Source: Bacteroidales bacterium (lineage in GTDB: Bacteria > Bacteroidota > Bacteroidia > Bacteroidales > Marinilabiliaceae). From it: DNA of 64,000 bases. How positions within the stretch are numbered: position 1 is the stretch's first letter; every line of letters begins with the position of its first letter. The stretch lies in contig JAGCYH010000010.1 of NCBI GenBank assembly GCA_017960905.1, forward strand, positions 1-64,000, written 5' to 3'. The notes under the pieces were generated by a model that worked only from the letters and a program-made list of their open reading frames with translations, was not told the DNA's origin and did not search any database. Position numbers and translations under genes: made by a program. Shown here piece after piece: positions 26,230-34,376 of this stretch.

Positions 26230-27630
26230 ATGAAAGAGTATTTCGACAAGGCGGCTGCGAATTGGCGCAAATACCGCAAACGTCGGTCGTACTATTGGGA
26301 TTCGATAACGAAATACTGCGATTACTACATACATACCGAAAACAGTGTGCTCGAGGTTGGTTGCGGCACAGGCGAACTGATAGGCGCGGTGAAGGGCCGG
26401 CGCAAAGTGGGCATCGACTTCAGCGAACGGCTCATAGAGCAGGCGCGCAAAAGCCAGACTACAGTAGAGTTCCGTGTCATGGCGGCCGAAAACATCACTC
26501 TCGATGAAACGTTCGACGTGATAATTGTGTCGAACCTGCTTTGCTATCTCAACGATGTTGAGCTGGTTTTCAACCAGTTGCACAAAGTCTGCCACGAAAA
26601 GACCCGCTTGATAATCACATCGTACAACCGCACATGGGAGCCGCTCATCCGTTTTGCCGAGTTCATTGGCATAAAACGCAAGACGCCCGAACTCAACTGG
26701 CTTTCGAAAGATGATATCACAAACCTGTTGTATCTTGCTGGTTTTGAGAAATATAGATGCAATAGCAGCATGTTGTTCCCGATATACATACCGCTGCTTT
26801 CTACGTTTTTCAACCGTGTGCTGTCGCATTTGCCGTTTTTCGGCTGGTTCTCGCTCAACGACTATCATTTCGCACGGCCGATACCTACTGAGGACGGTTG
26901 GGAGACGAAATACAGCGTGTCGGTGGTTGTGCCGGCGCGCAACGAGAGCGGCAACATACGTGCCGCTGTCGAGCGCATACCCGACATGGGCAGCCACACC
27001 GAGATAATCTTCGTGGAGGGTAACTCGACCGACGACACGTGGGACGAGATACAGCGCGTGGCTGAGGAATATCGCGGCAAGCGCGATATTAAAATCATGC
27101 AGCAGCCCGGCAAGGGCAAGGGCGATGCCGTGCGCAAGGGCTACTCCGAAGCCACCGGCGACGTGCTTATGATCCTCGATGCCGACCTGACGGTCAGCCC
27201 CGAAGATTTGCCAAAATTCTACAAAGCCATTGCCACAGGCAAGGGCGAGTTCATCAATGGCGTACGCCTTGTATATCCGATGGAAAATGGTGCGATGCGC
27301 ACACTCAATACCATTGGTAATCACTTCTTTAGCTCGCTTTTCTCGTGGATACTCGAAAGCCCTATAAAAGACACGCTCTGCGGTACCAAAGTGATGTTCC
27401 GTACTGATTGGCAGCGGCTTACCGAAGGACGCAAGTTCTTCGGCGACTTCGACCCCTTTGGCGATTTCGATATGCTTTTCGGCGCTTATAAGCTCAACCT
27501 CAAACTGATAGACCTGCCAATACGCTACAAGGAACGCAAATATGGAACTACAAACATCTCGCGTTTCAGTCACGGCCTTTTGTTGCTGAAAATGAGCGCG
27601 TTCGCTGCAGCGAAAATCAGATTCAGATAG
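26230..27630 (+). CDS. methyltransferase fused to GT2 glycosyltransferase
   Basis: About 466 residues. The N-terminal class I SAM methyltransferase (about 1-215) has motif I VLEVGCGTGELIG and the acidic motif KVGIDFSERLI. The C-terminal GT2 domain (about 228-466) starts SVSVVVPARNESGNIRAAV, with the DLTVSPED DxD-type motif and a dolichyl/polyprenyl-phosphate glycosyltransferase-like layout (GKGDAVRKGYSEATGDVLMILDAD, split over about 295-320). No C-terminal TM pair is evident. Upstream in-frame ATGs at 26188 and 26212 overlap the previous gene; the ATG at 26230, 1 nt after its stop, is preferred. Likely role: make a methylated or lipid-linked sugar for the preceding membrane transferase. Confidence 0.82.
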   Translation: MKEYFDKAAANWRKYRKRRSYYWDSITKYCDYYIHTENSVLEVGCGTGELIGAVKGRRKVGIDFSERLIEQARKSQTTVEFRVMAAENITLDETFDVIIVSNLLCYLNDVELVFNQLHKVCHEKTRLIITSYNRTWEPLIRFAEFIGIKRKTPELNWLSKDDITNLLYLAGFEKYRCNSSMLFPIYIPLLSTFFNRVLSHLPFFGWFSLNDYHFARPIPTEDGWETKYSVSVVVPARNESGNIRAAVERIPDMGSHTEIIFVEGNSTDDTWDEIQRVAEEYRGKRDIKIMQQPGKGKGDAVRKGYSEATGDVLMILDADLTVSPEDLPKFYKAIATGKGEFINGVRLVYPMENGAMRTLNTIGNHFFSSLFSWILESPIKDTLCGTKVMFRTDWQRLTEGRKFFGDFDPFGDFDMLFGAYKLNLKLIDLPIRYKERKYGTTNISRFSHGLLLLKMSAFAAAKIRFR

Positions 27631-27742
27631 ATGGCTGATGCAAAAAATGAACATTTTTTGCCCCAAAAAAGACTAAAAAACAGCCTCTGACGTTAGTCTT
27701 TACAGAAAAAAAACTTACTTTTATCCTTTGAAAATTACGAAA

Positions 27743-28216
27743 ATGAGCAGAAAAGAGACAAAAGCGATATTTCCGGGGTCGTTCGACCCGTTCACCGTAG
27801 GGCACGAGAGCATTGTGCTGCGCGGTTTGAGCATGTTCGATAAGGTTGTTGTCGCCGTTGGCGTCAACAACGAGAAACATGGCTATTTCGCTGTCGATAA
27901 ACGCATTATGCTTATCGAGAAGGTTTTCGAAGGCGTTGAGAATGTTGAGGTTGCATCGTACGAAGGGCTCACCGTCGATTACGCGCGTCAGATAGGCGCC
28001 ACGCATATTCTGCGTGGCTTGCGCACCTCGTCCGATTTTGAGTTCGAACGTGCCATTGCGCTGACAAACAAGCAAATAAGCGGCATCGACACTGCCTTTT
28101 TGCTCACTGCGCCCGAGCACATGCACGTCAGCAGTTCTGTCATACGCGACATTATGCGCTACGGCGGCGATGTGTCGGCGTTTTTACCCGAACGTATCAG
28201 AGATTTGGTTAAATGA
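27743..28216 (+). CDS. coaD: phosphopantetheine adenylyltransferase
   Basis: 157 residues, full length. It transfers AMP from ATP to 4'-phosphopantetheine, the penultimate step of coenzyme A synthesis. The nucleotidyltransferase signature FPGSFDPFTVGHESIV is at the N-terminus. RGLRTSSDFEFE and the C-terminal SSSVIRDIMRYGGDVSAFLP carry the other binding residues. The reading frame extends to a TTG at 27728, but the ATG at 27743 starts the family N-terminus. The stop overlaps the next gene's ATG (ATGA at 28213), so the two are coupled. A weak inverted repeat (AAAGACTA with TAGTCTTT, 27668-27701) lies upstream. Confidence 0.96.
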   Translation: MSRKETKAIFPGSFDPFTVGHESIVLRGLSMFDKVVVAVGVNNEKHGYFAVDKRIMLIEKVFEGVENVEVASYEGLTVDYARQIGATHILRGLRTSSDFEFERAIALTNKQISGIDTAFLLTAPEHMHVSSSVIRDIMRYGGDVSAFLPERIRDLVK

Positions 28217-29688
28217 CTGTAAAAAAACACGTTATATTACTTTTTGCCGCACTTGTGTCGTTCTTCGGCACTATAAGTGCTGAAGAGGTTCGTCTGCGTG
28301 GCATGGCACCCGATTATGCTGGCTTAAACATTGAAATAGAGCGATATGCCGATTTCGTCACACATCAGAAACAGACCTTGTCGGTGCTGAAAGTCAACGA
28401 CGAAGGGCGTTTCGACTGTGGTTTTGATTTGGGCGAAATAACCTACGCTTTTCTCGAGCTAGGTTCGTTCCGCGCGTATATTTACCTTGAGCCCGGCACG
28501 AGCTACGAAGTTGTTTTGCCGCCCTTCGCGCCGCGCCCCGATGCCGACCGTTTCAACCCTTTCTTCGTGCCCGAAGTCATCGAACTGGGCATAGTGAACG
28601 AAACGGGCTGCCTCAACGAAGCGATACGCAATTACGACCTGTTTTTCAACGAGATATACAATCAGAACGCCATTCGGATGGTGCGTCTGCGCGACCGAAA
28701 ACTGGCCGACGCGCTTATAGCGCGCTCGGATTCTGTAGCACTGGCGCAACAGTGTGACAATGAGTATTTTAAGCAATACGTTCACTATCGCAACGTGCAG
28801 ATCTACGCCACGCCGCGTCTTCAGGCCTACCGCTCGGTGCTTAGCACCTCGTTTGTGCAGAGCGACGTGGCCTACAACGTGCCTTCGTATTGGGATGCGC
28901 TCGACCTTATTGGCCGCAATTTCGTATCTACTTTTATGCGAACCAAATACGGCCGTAAGATGGCCGCCGACGTCAAGATTTACAGCGAGATAGAAGAGGC
29001 CGTGAAGAAAGATTCGCTTTTCGGCGATAATCAGAAATTTCGCGAAGCGCTGATACTCAAGGGAATATACGACGACTTCTATAGCGATTTCCTCACATCG
29101 GGACAGACTGACACGCTGCTTGCCACGGCTTCGAACCAACTGAAGCACAGCGAGAATATTGAGCTTGCGCTCAATATGTTAGCCAAGAAAAACCGCCTCA
29201 AAATCGGCACCGAAGCGCCCGACTTCACGCTCTTCGACATGGAAGGCAACGAGGTCTCGCTCCACGACTTTAAAAACAAATTTGTCTATCTGGCATTCCT
29301 GCACACGCAGAATTTTGCGTGTGCGAAGGACATTCCGGCACTTTCGGGCCTCTCGCGCAAATACCGCAACGACATGGTCGTTGTGGGCATCATGACCGAC
29401 GAGGACGTCGACAACCTGCCTAAGTTCGTGAGCAAGCGCAAGATAAATTGGACGGTGCTGTCGTTCTCGCTCATGCAGAGCGTGATGCTCGACTACAGCG
29501 TTGAGTCGTTGCCCGCATATTTCCTTGTCGACCCAGAGGGAAAGATAGCGCTCACCTCGGCGCCTGCGCCGTCGGAGAGCGTCGAAAAGGCGCTCTCGAC
29601 AGAGATAAAACGTTACAGAACAGAATATTTGAAGCGTAATCCGCAAAAACCACGCGACATCTACGATGCCGTTAGATATGGACATTAA
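28213..29688 (+). CDS. exported thioredoxin-fold (AhpC/TSA-like) protein lacking CxxC
   Basis: 491 residues. A signal peptide covers about 1-23 (ends TISAEE). A long N-terminal Bacteroidota-type region (about 25-330) precedes a C-terminal thioredoxin-like domain (about 335-470) beginning LKIGTEAPDFTLFDMEGNEVSL. At the place where TlpA/ResA proteins have W-C-x-x-C this protein has NFACAKDIP, with one cysteine only, so a classical disulfide exchange centre is missing. The rest of the fold (VVGIMTDED, SLPAYFLVDPEGKIAL with the cis-Pro) is intact. It may be a binding or structural thioredoxin fold. It is coupled to coaD and followed 3 bp later by a LolD-like ATPase. Confidence 0.8.
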   Translation: MTVKKHVILLFAALVSFFGTISAEEVRLRGMAPDYAGLNIEIERYADFVTHQKQTLSVLKVNDEGRFDCGFDLGEITYAFLELGSFRAYIYLEPGTSYEVVLPPFAPRPDADRFNPFFVPEVIELGIVNETGCLNEAIRNYDLFFNEIYNQNAIRMVRLRDRKLADALIARSDSVALAQQCDNEYFKQYVHYRNVQIYATPRLQAYRSVLSTSFVQSDVAYNVPSYWDALDLIGRNFVSTFMRTKYGRKMAADVKIYSEIEEAVKKDSLFGDNQKFREALILKGIYDDFYSDFLTSGQTDTLLATASNQLKHSENIELALNMLAKKNRLKIGTEAPDFTLFDMEGNEVSLHDFKNKFVYLAFLHTQNFACAKDIPALSGLSRKYRNDMVVVGIMTDEDVDNLPKFVSKRKINWTVLSFSLMQSVMLDYSVESLPAYFLVDPEGKIALTSAPAPSESVEKALSTEIKRYRTEYLKRNPQKPRDIYDAVRYGH

Positions 29689-29691
29689 GTT

Positions 29692-30345
29692 ATGATAAAG
29701 GCAGAAAACATAGTAAAACGGTTTGGCGATTTGGAAGTATTGCGAGGCATTAACCTTGCAATAAATAGGGGCGAAGTGGTGTCGATTGTCGGCGCCAGCG
29801 GCGCCGGCAAGACGACACTGTTGCAGATACTTGGCACGCTCGACAAGCCCACCTCGGGCCGTGTGCTGATTGACAATACCGATGTGGCGACACTGTCGCA
29901 AACGCAGCTCGCTGCGTTTCGCAACACGAAGATAGGCTTCGTATTTCAGTTCCATCAGCTTTTGCCCGAGTTTACAGCCATCGAAAATGCAATGATACCG
30001 GCTCTCATTGCCGGTCTGCCGAAACGCGAAGCCGAGAAGAAAGCAGCAGAACTGCTTGATTTTCTTGGACTTACCGAACGTGCGCAACATAAGCCGGCCG
30101 CTATGAGCGGCGGCGAAAAACAGCGCGTGGCCATTGCCCGCGCGCTCATAAACAACCCGGCCGTAGTCTTTGCCGACGAACCCTCGGGCAACCTCGACTC
30201 GCACAACGCCGAAGAACTTCAGCGTCTGTTCTTTTCGCTTCGCGAAAAGTACGGACAGACGTTCGTCGTGGTAACCCACGACATGCACCTCGCACAAATG
30301 TGCGACCGCGTCATTCGCATCAAAGACGGATTGGTGGAGAATTAG
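29692..30345 (+). CDS. lolD: LolD-type ABC transporter ATP-binding protein
   Basis: 217 residues. Walker [13 protein letters not shown], the signature [16 protein letters not shown], Walker [14 protein letters not shown] and the switch histidine [10 protein letters not shown] are all present. Its size and sequence fit the MacB/LolD family that powers lipoprotein release or macrolide/peptide export. No permease gene (LolC/E or MacB type) is adjacent, so the partner must be elsewhere and the LolD name is a family assignment. It sits 3 bp behind the thioredoxin-fold gene and 7 bp before a lipoprotein gene, so it is probably in one transcript with coaD. Confidence 0.85.
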   Translation: MIKAENIVKRFGDLEVLRGINLAINRGEVVSIVGASGAGKTTLLQILGTLDKPTSGRVLIDNTDVATLSQTQLAAFRNTKIGFVFQFHQLLPEFTAIENAMIPALIAGLPKREAEKKAAELLDFLGLTERAQHKPAAMSGGEKQRVAIARALINNPAVVFADEPSGNLDSHNAEELQRLFFSLREKYGQTFVVVTHDMHLAQMCDRVIRIKDGLVEN

Positions 30346-30352
30346 ACGGGAA

Positions 30353-31405
30353 ATGAAGTATATTCTGTTGCTCGTACTGGCTTTTTTGTGCGGATGTTCC
30401 ACAAAAGTGCCCAATAATCCGCTCGACCATTTCGACGACGTTGTCGAAATGAAGGCTATGCGTATTATCGATTTGGGCGAATACGACATTTTGTCGCCGC
30501 GTAATATTGTCAAACACGACAATTGGTTCTTTTTTAGAGAGTTAGGCGACGAAATGGCTGCAGTGAAAGGCCTTTCCGATGATTTGTCGAAGAGTATCAA
30601 GGGATTGCGACAGGGGAATGGCCCGTTTGAAGTTGTTGGGCGCACCGTTTTATGCGTTATCGACGATACCGTCAGAGTAATAGATTCAAACCATAGGCGA
30701 ATTTTCAGCATTTTGGTTGATGGTGATTCGCTGAAAGTGTTGTTGGCAAAAGAAAACTGTCTGGTCAATACAACCTCTATTGCGTTGGAAATGAACAGGT
30801 TCATTCAGACGTCAAGAAGAGATTCGATGATGTATAGCCTTGTTGATGCTGAAACCAACGTTGTTTCAAAAGTCATGTATCCTCAGAATGTCAGCCTTAA
30901 CGAGTATAACTGGCTGGCTCAGAATTCGATATATATGAATACTGTTTTTGCATGCTCGCCTGATAAGCAGCATTATGCTTGGGGTGTAATGTATTACGCT
31001 TTGTTCGGTTTTGGCGAAATATTAGACCACGATTCATTGACGTTGAACACTGTGTATGAGTACTTTCCAATGAAAGTACAAGAAGTGGTTGAGTACGAAG
31101 ATGGCAGAATGAGAATACAAATGGCCCACGATAATATAACGTCGACAATCTCTTGCGTCGGAACGGATGAGTACGCTTTGTTTTTGTATTCGGGAAGACT
31201 TGTAGACAACAATGGCAAACTTGATGATTGGTACGCCGACGACATACTCATTTACAAGTGGGACGGAACACCGTTCAGAAGGTTGAAGACCGACACGAGA
31301 ATGGCTGATATTCAGTACGATGCGAAGCGCAATGTGCTCTTTGGTATTGCTTATATGCCCGAAGCCACACTCGTAGAATATGATATGAGCGCGATGAGTA
31401 AATGA
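30353..31405 (+). CDS. 6-bladed beta-propeller lipoprotein
   Basis: 350 residues. A lipoprotein signal MKYILLLVLAFLCGC gives the lipid-anchored Cys15. The body resembles the Bacteroidota 6-bladed propeller lipoproteins (TolB-like): repeats of strand-turn segments such as GLRQGNGPFEVVG, IDDTVRVIDSNHRRIFSI and a C-terminal DILIYKWDGTPFRRLKTD. The function of these proteins is unknown; they are often cell-envelope proteins beside thioredoxin-like genes. Here the neighbour is a LolD-like ATPase 7 bp upstream. It converges with the Na/Pi-regulator gene (stop codons 19 bp apart) without a clear terminator between them. A similar but separate protein is encoded at 40785-41990. Confidence 0.75.
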   Translation: MKYILLLVLAFLCGCSTKVPNNPLDHFDDVVEMKAMRIIDLGEYDILSPRNIVKHDNWFFFRELGDEMAAVKGLSDDLSKSIKGLRQGNGPFEVVGRTVLCVIDDTVRVIDSNHRRIFSILVDGDSLKVLLAKENCLVNTTSIALEMNRFIQTSRRDSMMYSLVDAETNVVSKVMYPQNVSLNEYNWLAQNSIYMNTVFACSPDKQHYAWGVMYYALFGFGEILDHDSLTLNTVYEYFPMKVQEVVEYEDGRMRIQMAHDNITSTISCVGTDEYALFLYSGRLVDNNGKLDDWYADDILIYKWDGTPFRRLKTDTRMADIQYDAKRNVLFGIAYMPEATLVEYDMSAMSK

Positions 31406-31424
31406 TTTGTCCGACGTAAGTCCG

Positions 31425-33410
31425 TCAGATATTGGATGATTCGACGGCGGAATCTTCTTCGAAATAGTATCCGAACCCTTGCCGGTTGGCAATATGCTGT
31501 GCGTAATTGCCTAATTTCTTGCGCAATCGTGTAATGCTAACATCAACAGTACGGTCGGAAACGACAACCCCGGCCCATACTTTGTTCATAAGTTGTTGTC
31601 GCGAACAAACAGTTCCTCGGTTCGACAGCAGTACGCACAGAAGCTCGAATTCTGTGACAGTAAGTTTGATAGGAACCCCGTCGATGTCGGCGCTCTTTTT
31701 GTCGAGGTCAACGTGTAGCCCTCTGAATGATAGACGTTGTTTCCCTAATCTTGCCTCTACAACGTTCATAATATAGTCGCCCATTTTCTCGCAACTGACT
31801 ATGATGTCGGTGTATAGAGATGCGATAGCGTAAGAACATTCTTTAGCATTAACATCACTGACGCTTTCTGACTTCAATTCATCGCGCAGATTGTTGATAT
31901 CTTGTTCTATCTCCACCGAGTGTGTGATGGTAGTGTCTTCTCGTCTTCCGCTCACTACCACCATCATTTGTGCCATAGCTTCATTGGTTACTTGCAGCAT
32001 TTCGTGCAGTCGGGTGTATTGTCGTGGAGTGAAATCTTCACGTCCTTCCTTCCTTAGGCGAATAGTATGCGCCATTTTGAAACATGCATCACCAATTGAT
32101 TCTAACTCATCAACCTGACGTAACATGGAACGTATTTTTCCTTTTGTCTCATCTGATAATCGTTCGTTGCTTACCTTTTCTAAATAAGAAGCAATCTCCA
32201 TTTCCATGTTGTCGGCTATATTCTCATATTTGCAAATCCTATTGTATTGATGTTCAAATTCTTTGCTGTCGTTTTCGTCGAGTAGACTTTTTGCCATGTC
32301 AAACATTCGTTGCATGCGTTCGGCGAAGTGGACAACTTCCTTTTGTGCTTGAAGAACGGATATTTCGGGTGTTGCCATAAGTCCGCCATTGATGAAGCGT
32401 AGAGTTACAGGACGGCGTTCTTTTCCTTTGCTCTCAGGTAATAAGCGGCAGACGATGCCTTCCATCTGTGACACGAAAGGTAATAAGATGGTAGTGTTGG
32501 CCAAGTTGAAAAAAGTGTGGAAAAGCGCAAGAACAATGGGTATTCGGTCTGCTTGCCCCGAAAGGGTTGGAGCGTATCCGACCAACCCGCAAACCATATC
32601 GACAAAAGGATAGAATACACATAGTATCCAGCAGACTCCAAATGTGTTGAATAAAAGATGCGCTAGCGCGGCGCGTCGGGCAGGAATGCCCGCACTCAAT
32701 GCCGCCAAATTCGCAGTCGCCGTCGTGCCAATGTTTTCACCTAATACCAATGCTATGCCAAGGTATATAGGAAGCACACCTGTCGAACAAAGTAAAATTG
32801 TGATGGCCATTACTGCTGCCGAAGACTGAACAACGCATGTGATTAATGTCCCGGCTACAAGGAAGATGAATATGGTTAGATAACTTTCTGTGTCGAAAGA
32901 GGAAAAAAAGTTTACCACTTCAGTATTGTGGGCCAAATCCATACTTTTGCCCGACTCGCTAAGCATAACGAGGGACCAAAAAAGAAAGGCCAAGCCAAAT
33001 AGAAATTCACCTGCTACACGATGTTGTTTCTTATATATGAGTACAATGCCCGCTATGAATGTTGGGAATACCACATTGGTTAAGTCTGCGTTGTAGCCTA
33101 ACGACATGATCCAAGCTGAGAGCGTAGTGCCTATGTTGGCGCCCATAATGATGCAAATTGCTTGAAAGAGAGTCAGTAGTCCGGCTGATACAAACGAAAC
33201 TGTCATAACAGTTGTCGCTGATGATGATTGTACTGCGCAAGTTACGAATATACCTGTGAGCATTCCCGAAAAACGGTTGGCTGTCATTTTTGCAAGTACG
33301 TGACGCAAGCCTGTTCCTGTCATTTTTTGTAGCGATTCGCTCATTGTTTTCATCCCGTAAATGAGTAACGCAAGCGAGCCCAACAATTTAACAAAGATAC
33401 CAATAGCCAT
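31425..33410 (-). CDS. Na/Pi cotransporter fused to PhoU-like and OmpR-type DNA-binding domains
   Basis: 661 residues in one uninterrupted frame. Residues about 1-310 are a Na/Pi-cotransporter (NptA/YjbB) membrane domain with the paired repeats GMKTMSESLQ and QSSSATTVMTVSF/QSSAAVMAITILL. Residues about 345-545 are a helical PhoU-like region. The last 100 residues (about 560-661; DNA about 31428-31734) are a winged-helix OmpR/PhoB effector domain: KLTVTEFELLCVLLSNRG, VCSRQQLMNKVW, DRTVDVSITRLRKKLG and the wing GFGYYFEED. Known NptA/YjbB-type proteins stop after PhoU. This protein could sense phosphate or sodium flux and bind DNA while in the membrane, but that is inference. It has its own promoter (33436-33443). 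The paralogue at 59023-60720 lacks the DNA-binding part. Confidence 0.88.
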   Translation of the reverse strand: MAIGIFVKLLGSLALLIYGMKTMSESLQKMTGTGLRHVLAKMTANRFSGMLTGIFVTCAVQSSSATTVMTVSFVSAGLLTLFQAICIIMGANIGTTLSAWIMSLGYNADLTNVVFPTFIAGIVLIYKKQHRVAGEFLFGLAFLFWSLVMLSESGKSMDLAHNTEVVNFFSSFDTESYLTIFIFLVAGTLITCVVQSSAAVMAITILLCSTGVLPIYLGIALVLGENIGTTATANLAALSAGIPARRAALAHLLFNTFGVCWILCVFYPFVDMVCGLVGYAPTLSGQADRIPIVLALFHTFFNLANTTILLPFVSQMEGIVCRLLPESKGKERRPVTLRFINGGLMATPEISVLQAQKEVVHFAERMQRMFDMAKSLLDENDSKEFEHQYNRICKYENIADNMEMEIASYLEKVSNERLSDETKGKIRSMLRQVDELESIGDACFKMAHTIRLRKEGREDFTPRQYTRLHEMLQVTNEAMAQMMVVVSGRREDTTITHSVEIEQDINNLRDELKSESVSDVNAKECSYAIASLYTDIIVSCEKMGDYIMNVVEARLGKQRLSFRGLHVDLDKKSADIDGVPIKLTVTEFELLCVLLSNRGTVCSRQQLMNKVWAGVVVSDRTVDVSITRLRKKLGNYAQHIANRQGFGYYFEEDSAVESSNI

Positions 33411-33435
33411 ATAGTGTAGTCTGTTTTTCCTTTTG

Positions 33436-33443
33436 CAAAGGTA
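33436..33443 (-). promoter_or_regulatory. -7 element TACCTTTG for the Na/Pi-regulator gene
   Basis: TAnnTTTG on the minus strand, 26 bp upstream of its ATG. Confidence 0.65.
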
Positions 33444-33568
33444 GAAAATAACGCCGAAAGCGTATTTGACGTGCTGTTACAAATCTGTTACAACTGTCCT
33501 GGATGGTTTAATCTCATTCGGTTTAACACCATTAACAAGATTGCAATTCCGTTAGTGTGTTTTTTTCG

Positions 33569-33576
33569 TATCTTTG
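33569..33576 (+). promoter_or_regulatory. -7 element TATCTTTG for the TIGR02757 gene
   Basis: TAnnTTTG 30 bp before the ATG at 33606. It shows that the longer open frame from 33471 is not the true start. Confidence 0.65.
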
Positions 33577-33605
33577 TACGGACAAATAAAGCTTTGTGTA
33601 TTTGT

Positions 33606-34364
33606 ATGACTTTCAGAGAATTAAAAGACATGCTCGATGAGCGTGTGGCGCGTTATCAGACGCGCGATTTCATCGAGGCCGACCCGATAAGTATTCCGCA
33701 CCGCTTCAGCCGCAAGGAGGACATAGAGATTGCGGGAATATTGGCAGCAACAATTTCGTGGGGCAATCGCAAGGCGATTGTCGAGAAGGCCGGTCAGATG
33801 CTCGACTTGCTGTGCAACCAACCATACGACTTCGTGATGAACGCCTCCGCCCGCGATCTCGAAATGCTTTCGCATTTCGTCTATCGCACTTTTCAGCAGG
33901 ACGATTTGCCCGGTTTCGTGCGAGCCTTGCGAGCAATTTACAAGAACGGTGGCTTGGAGCGCATCTTCACACCTCGTCAGGGCGAAGGTGTAAAAGACTG
34001 TATATCAATGTTTCGCGCTCAAATGCTTCCGCATTTGAGCCAGCGAACCCACAAGCATATAGCCGATGTCGACCGCGGTGCGGCTGCCAAACGCATCAAC
34101 ATGTTTCTGCGTTGGATGGTGCGTCCGGCGGAGGGCGGCGTCGATTTCGGATTGTGGAAGGGTCTCAGCCCGGCGCAGCTCTATCTGCCTCTCGATGTGC
34201 ATTCGGGCCGTCAGGGTCGATTGCTCGGAATCCTCACTCGAAAACAGAACGATTGGAAGGCCGTAGAAGAAATAACCGCATTTTTGCGTAAGCTAAATCC
34301 ATATGACCCAGTGAGTTACGACTTTGCGTTGTTTGGTTTGGGCATTTTTGAAGGAATGAAATAA
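33606..34364 (+). CDS. TIGR02757 family protein
   Basis: About 252 residues starting MTFRELKDMLDERVARY. It matches the Bacteroidota/Chlorobi TIGR02757 family: ADPISIPHRFSRKEDIEIAGILAATISWGNR at the front, RMNMFLRWMVR-like segment (KRINMFLRWMVRPAEGGVDFG) in the middle and LYLPLDVHSGRQ near the C-terminus. Some annotators place it near helix-hairpin-helix DNA glycosylases, but I see no classical HhH-GPD signature and leave the function open. The start follows from the promoter at 33569-33576. trmN6 follows 12 bp downstream. A 10-bp hairpin lies at 34017-34040. Confidence 0.85.
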   Translation: MTFRELKDMLDERVARYQTRDFIEADPISIPHRFSRKEDIEIAGILAATISWGNRKAIVEKAGQMLDLLCNQPYDFVMNASARDLEMLSHFVYRTFQQDDLPGFVRALRAIYKNGGLERIFTPRQGEGVKDCISMFRAQMLPHLSQRTHKHIADVDRGAAAKRINMFLRWMVRPAEGGVDFGLWKGLSPAQLYLPLDVHSGRQGRLLGILTRKQNDWKAVEEITAFLRKLNPYDPVSYDFALFGLGIFEGMK

Positions 34365-34376
34365 TCCGACCGCCTT

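Noticed and set aside
26065..27666. 533-codon open frame opposite the methyltransferase-GT2 gene
   Set aside because: Antisense shadow of a well-supported gene with no motifs of its own. The same applies to long frames at 29179-30804 (minus), 4109-5245 (plus), 47268-48509 (plus), 56985-58103 (plus) and 9205-10461 (plus).
33471..33605. Longer N-terminus of the TIGR02757 protein
   Set aside because: The extra 45 codons overlap a TAnnTTTG promoter element and lack family similarity.
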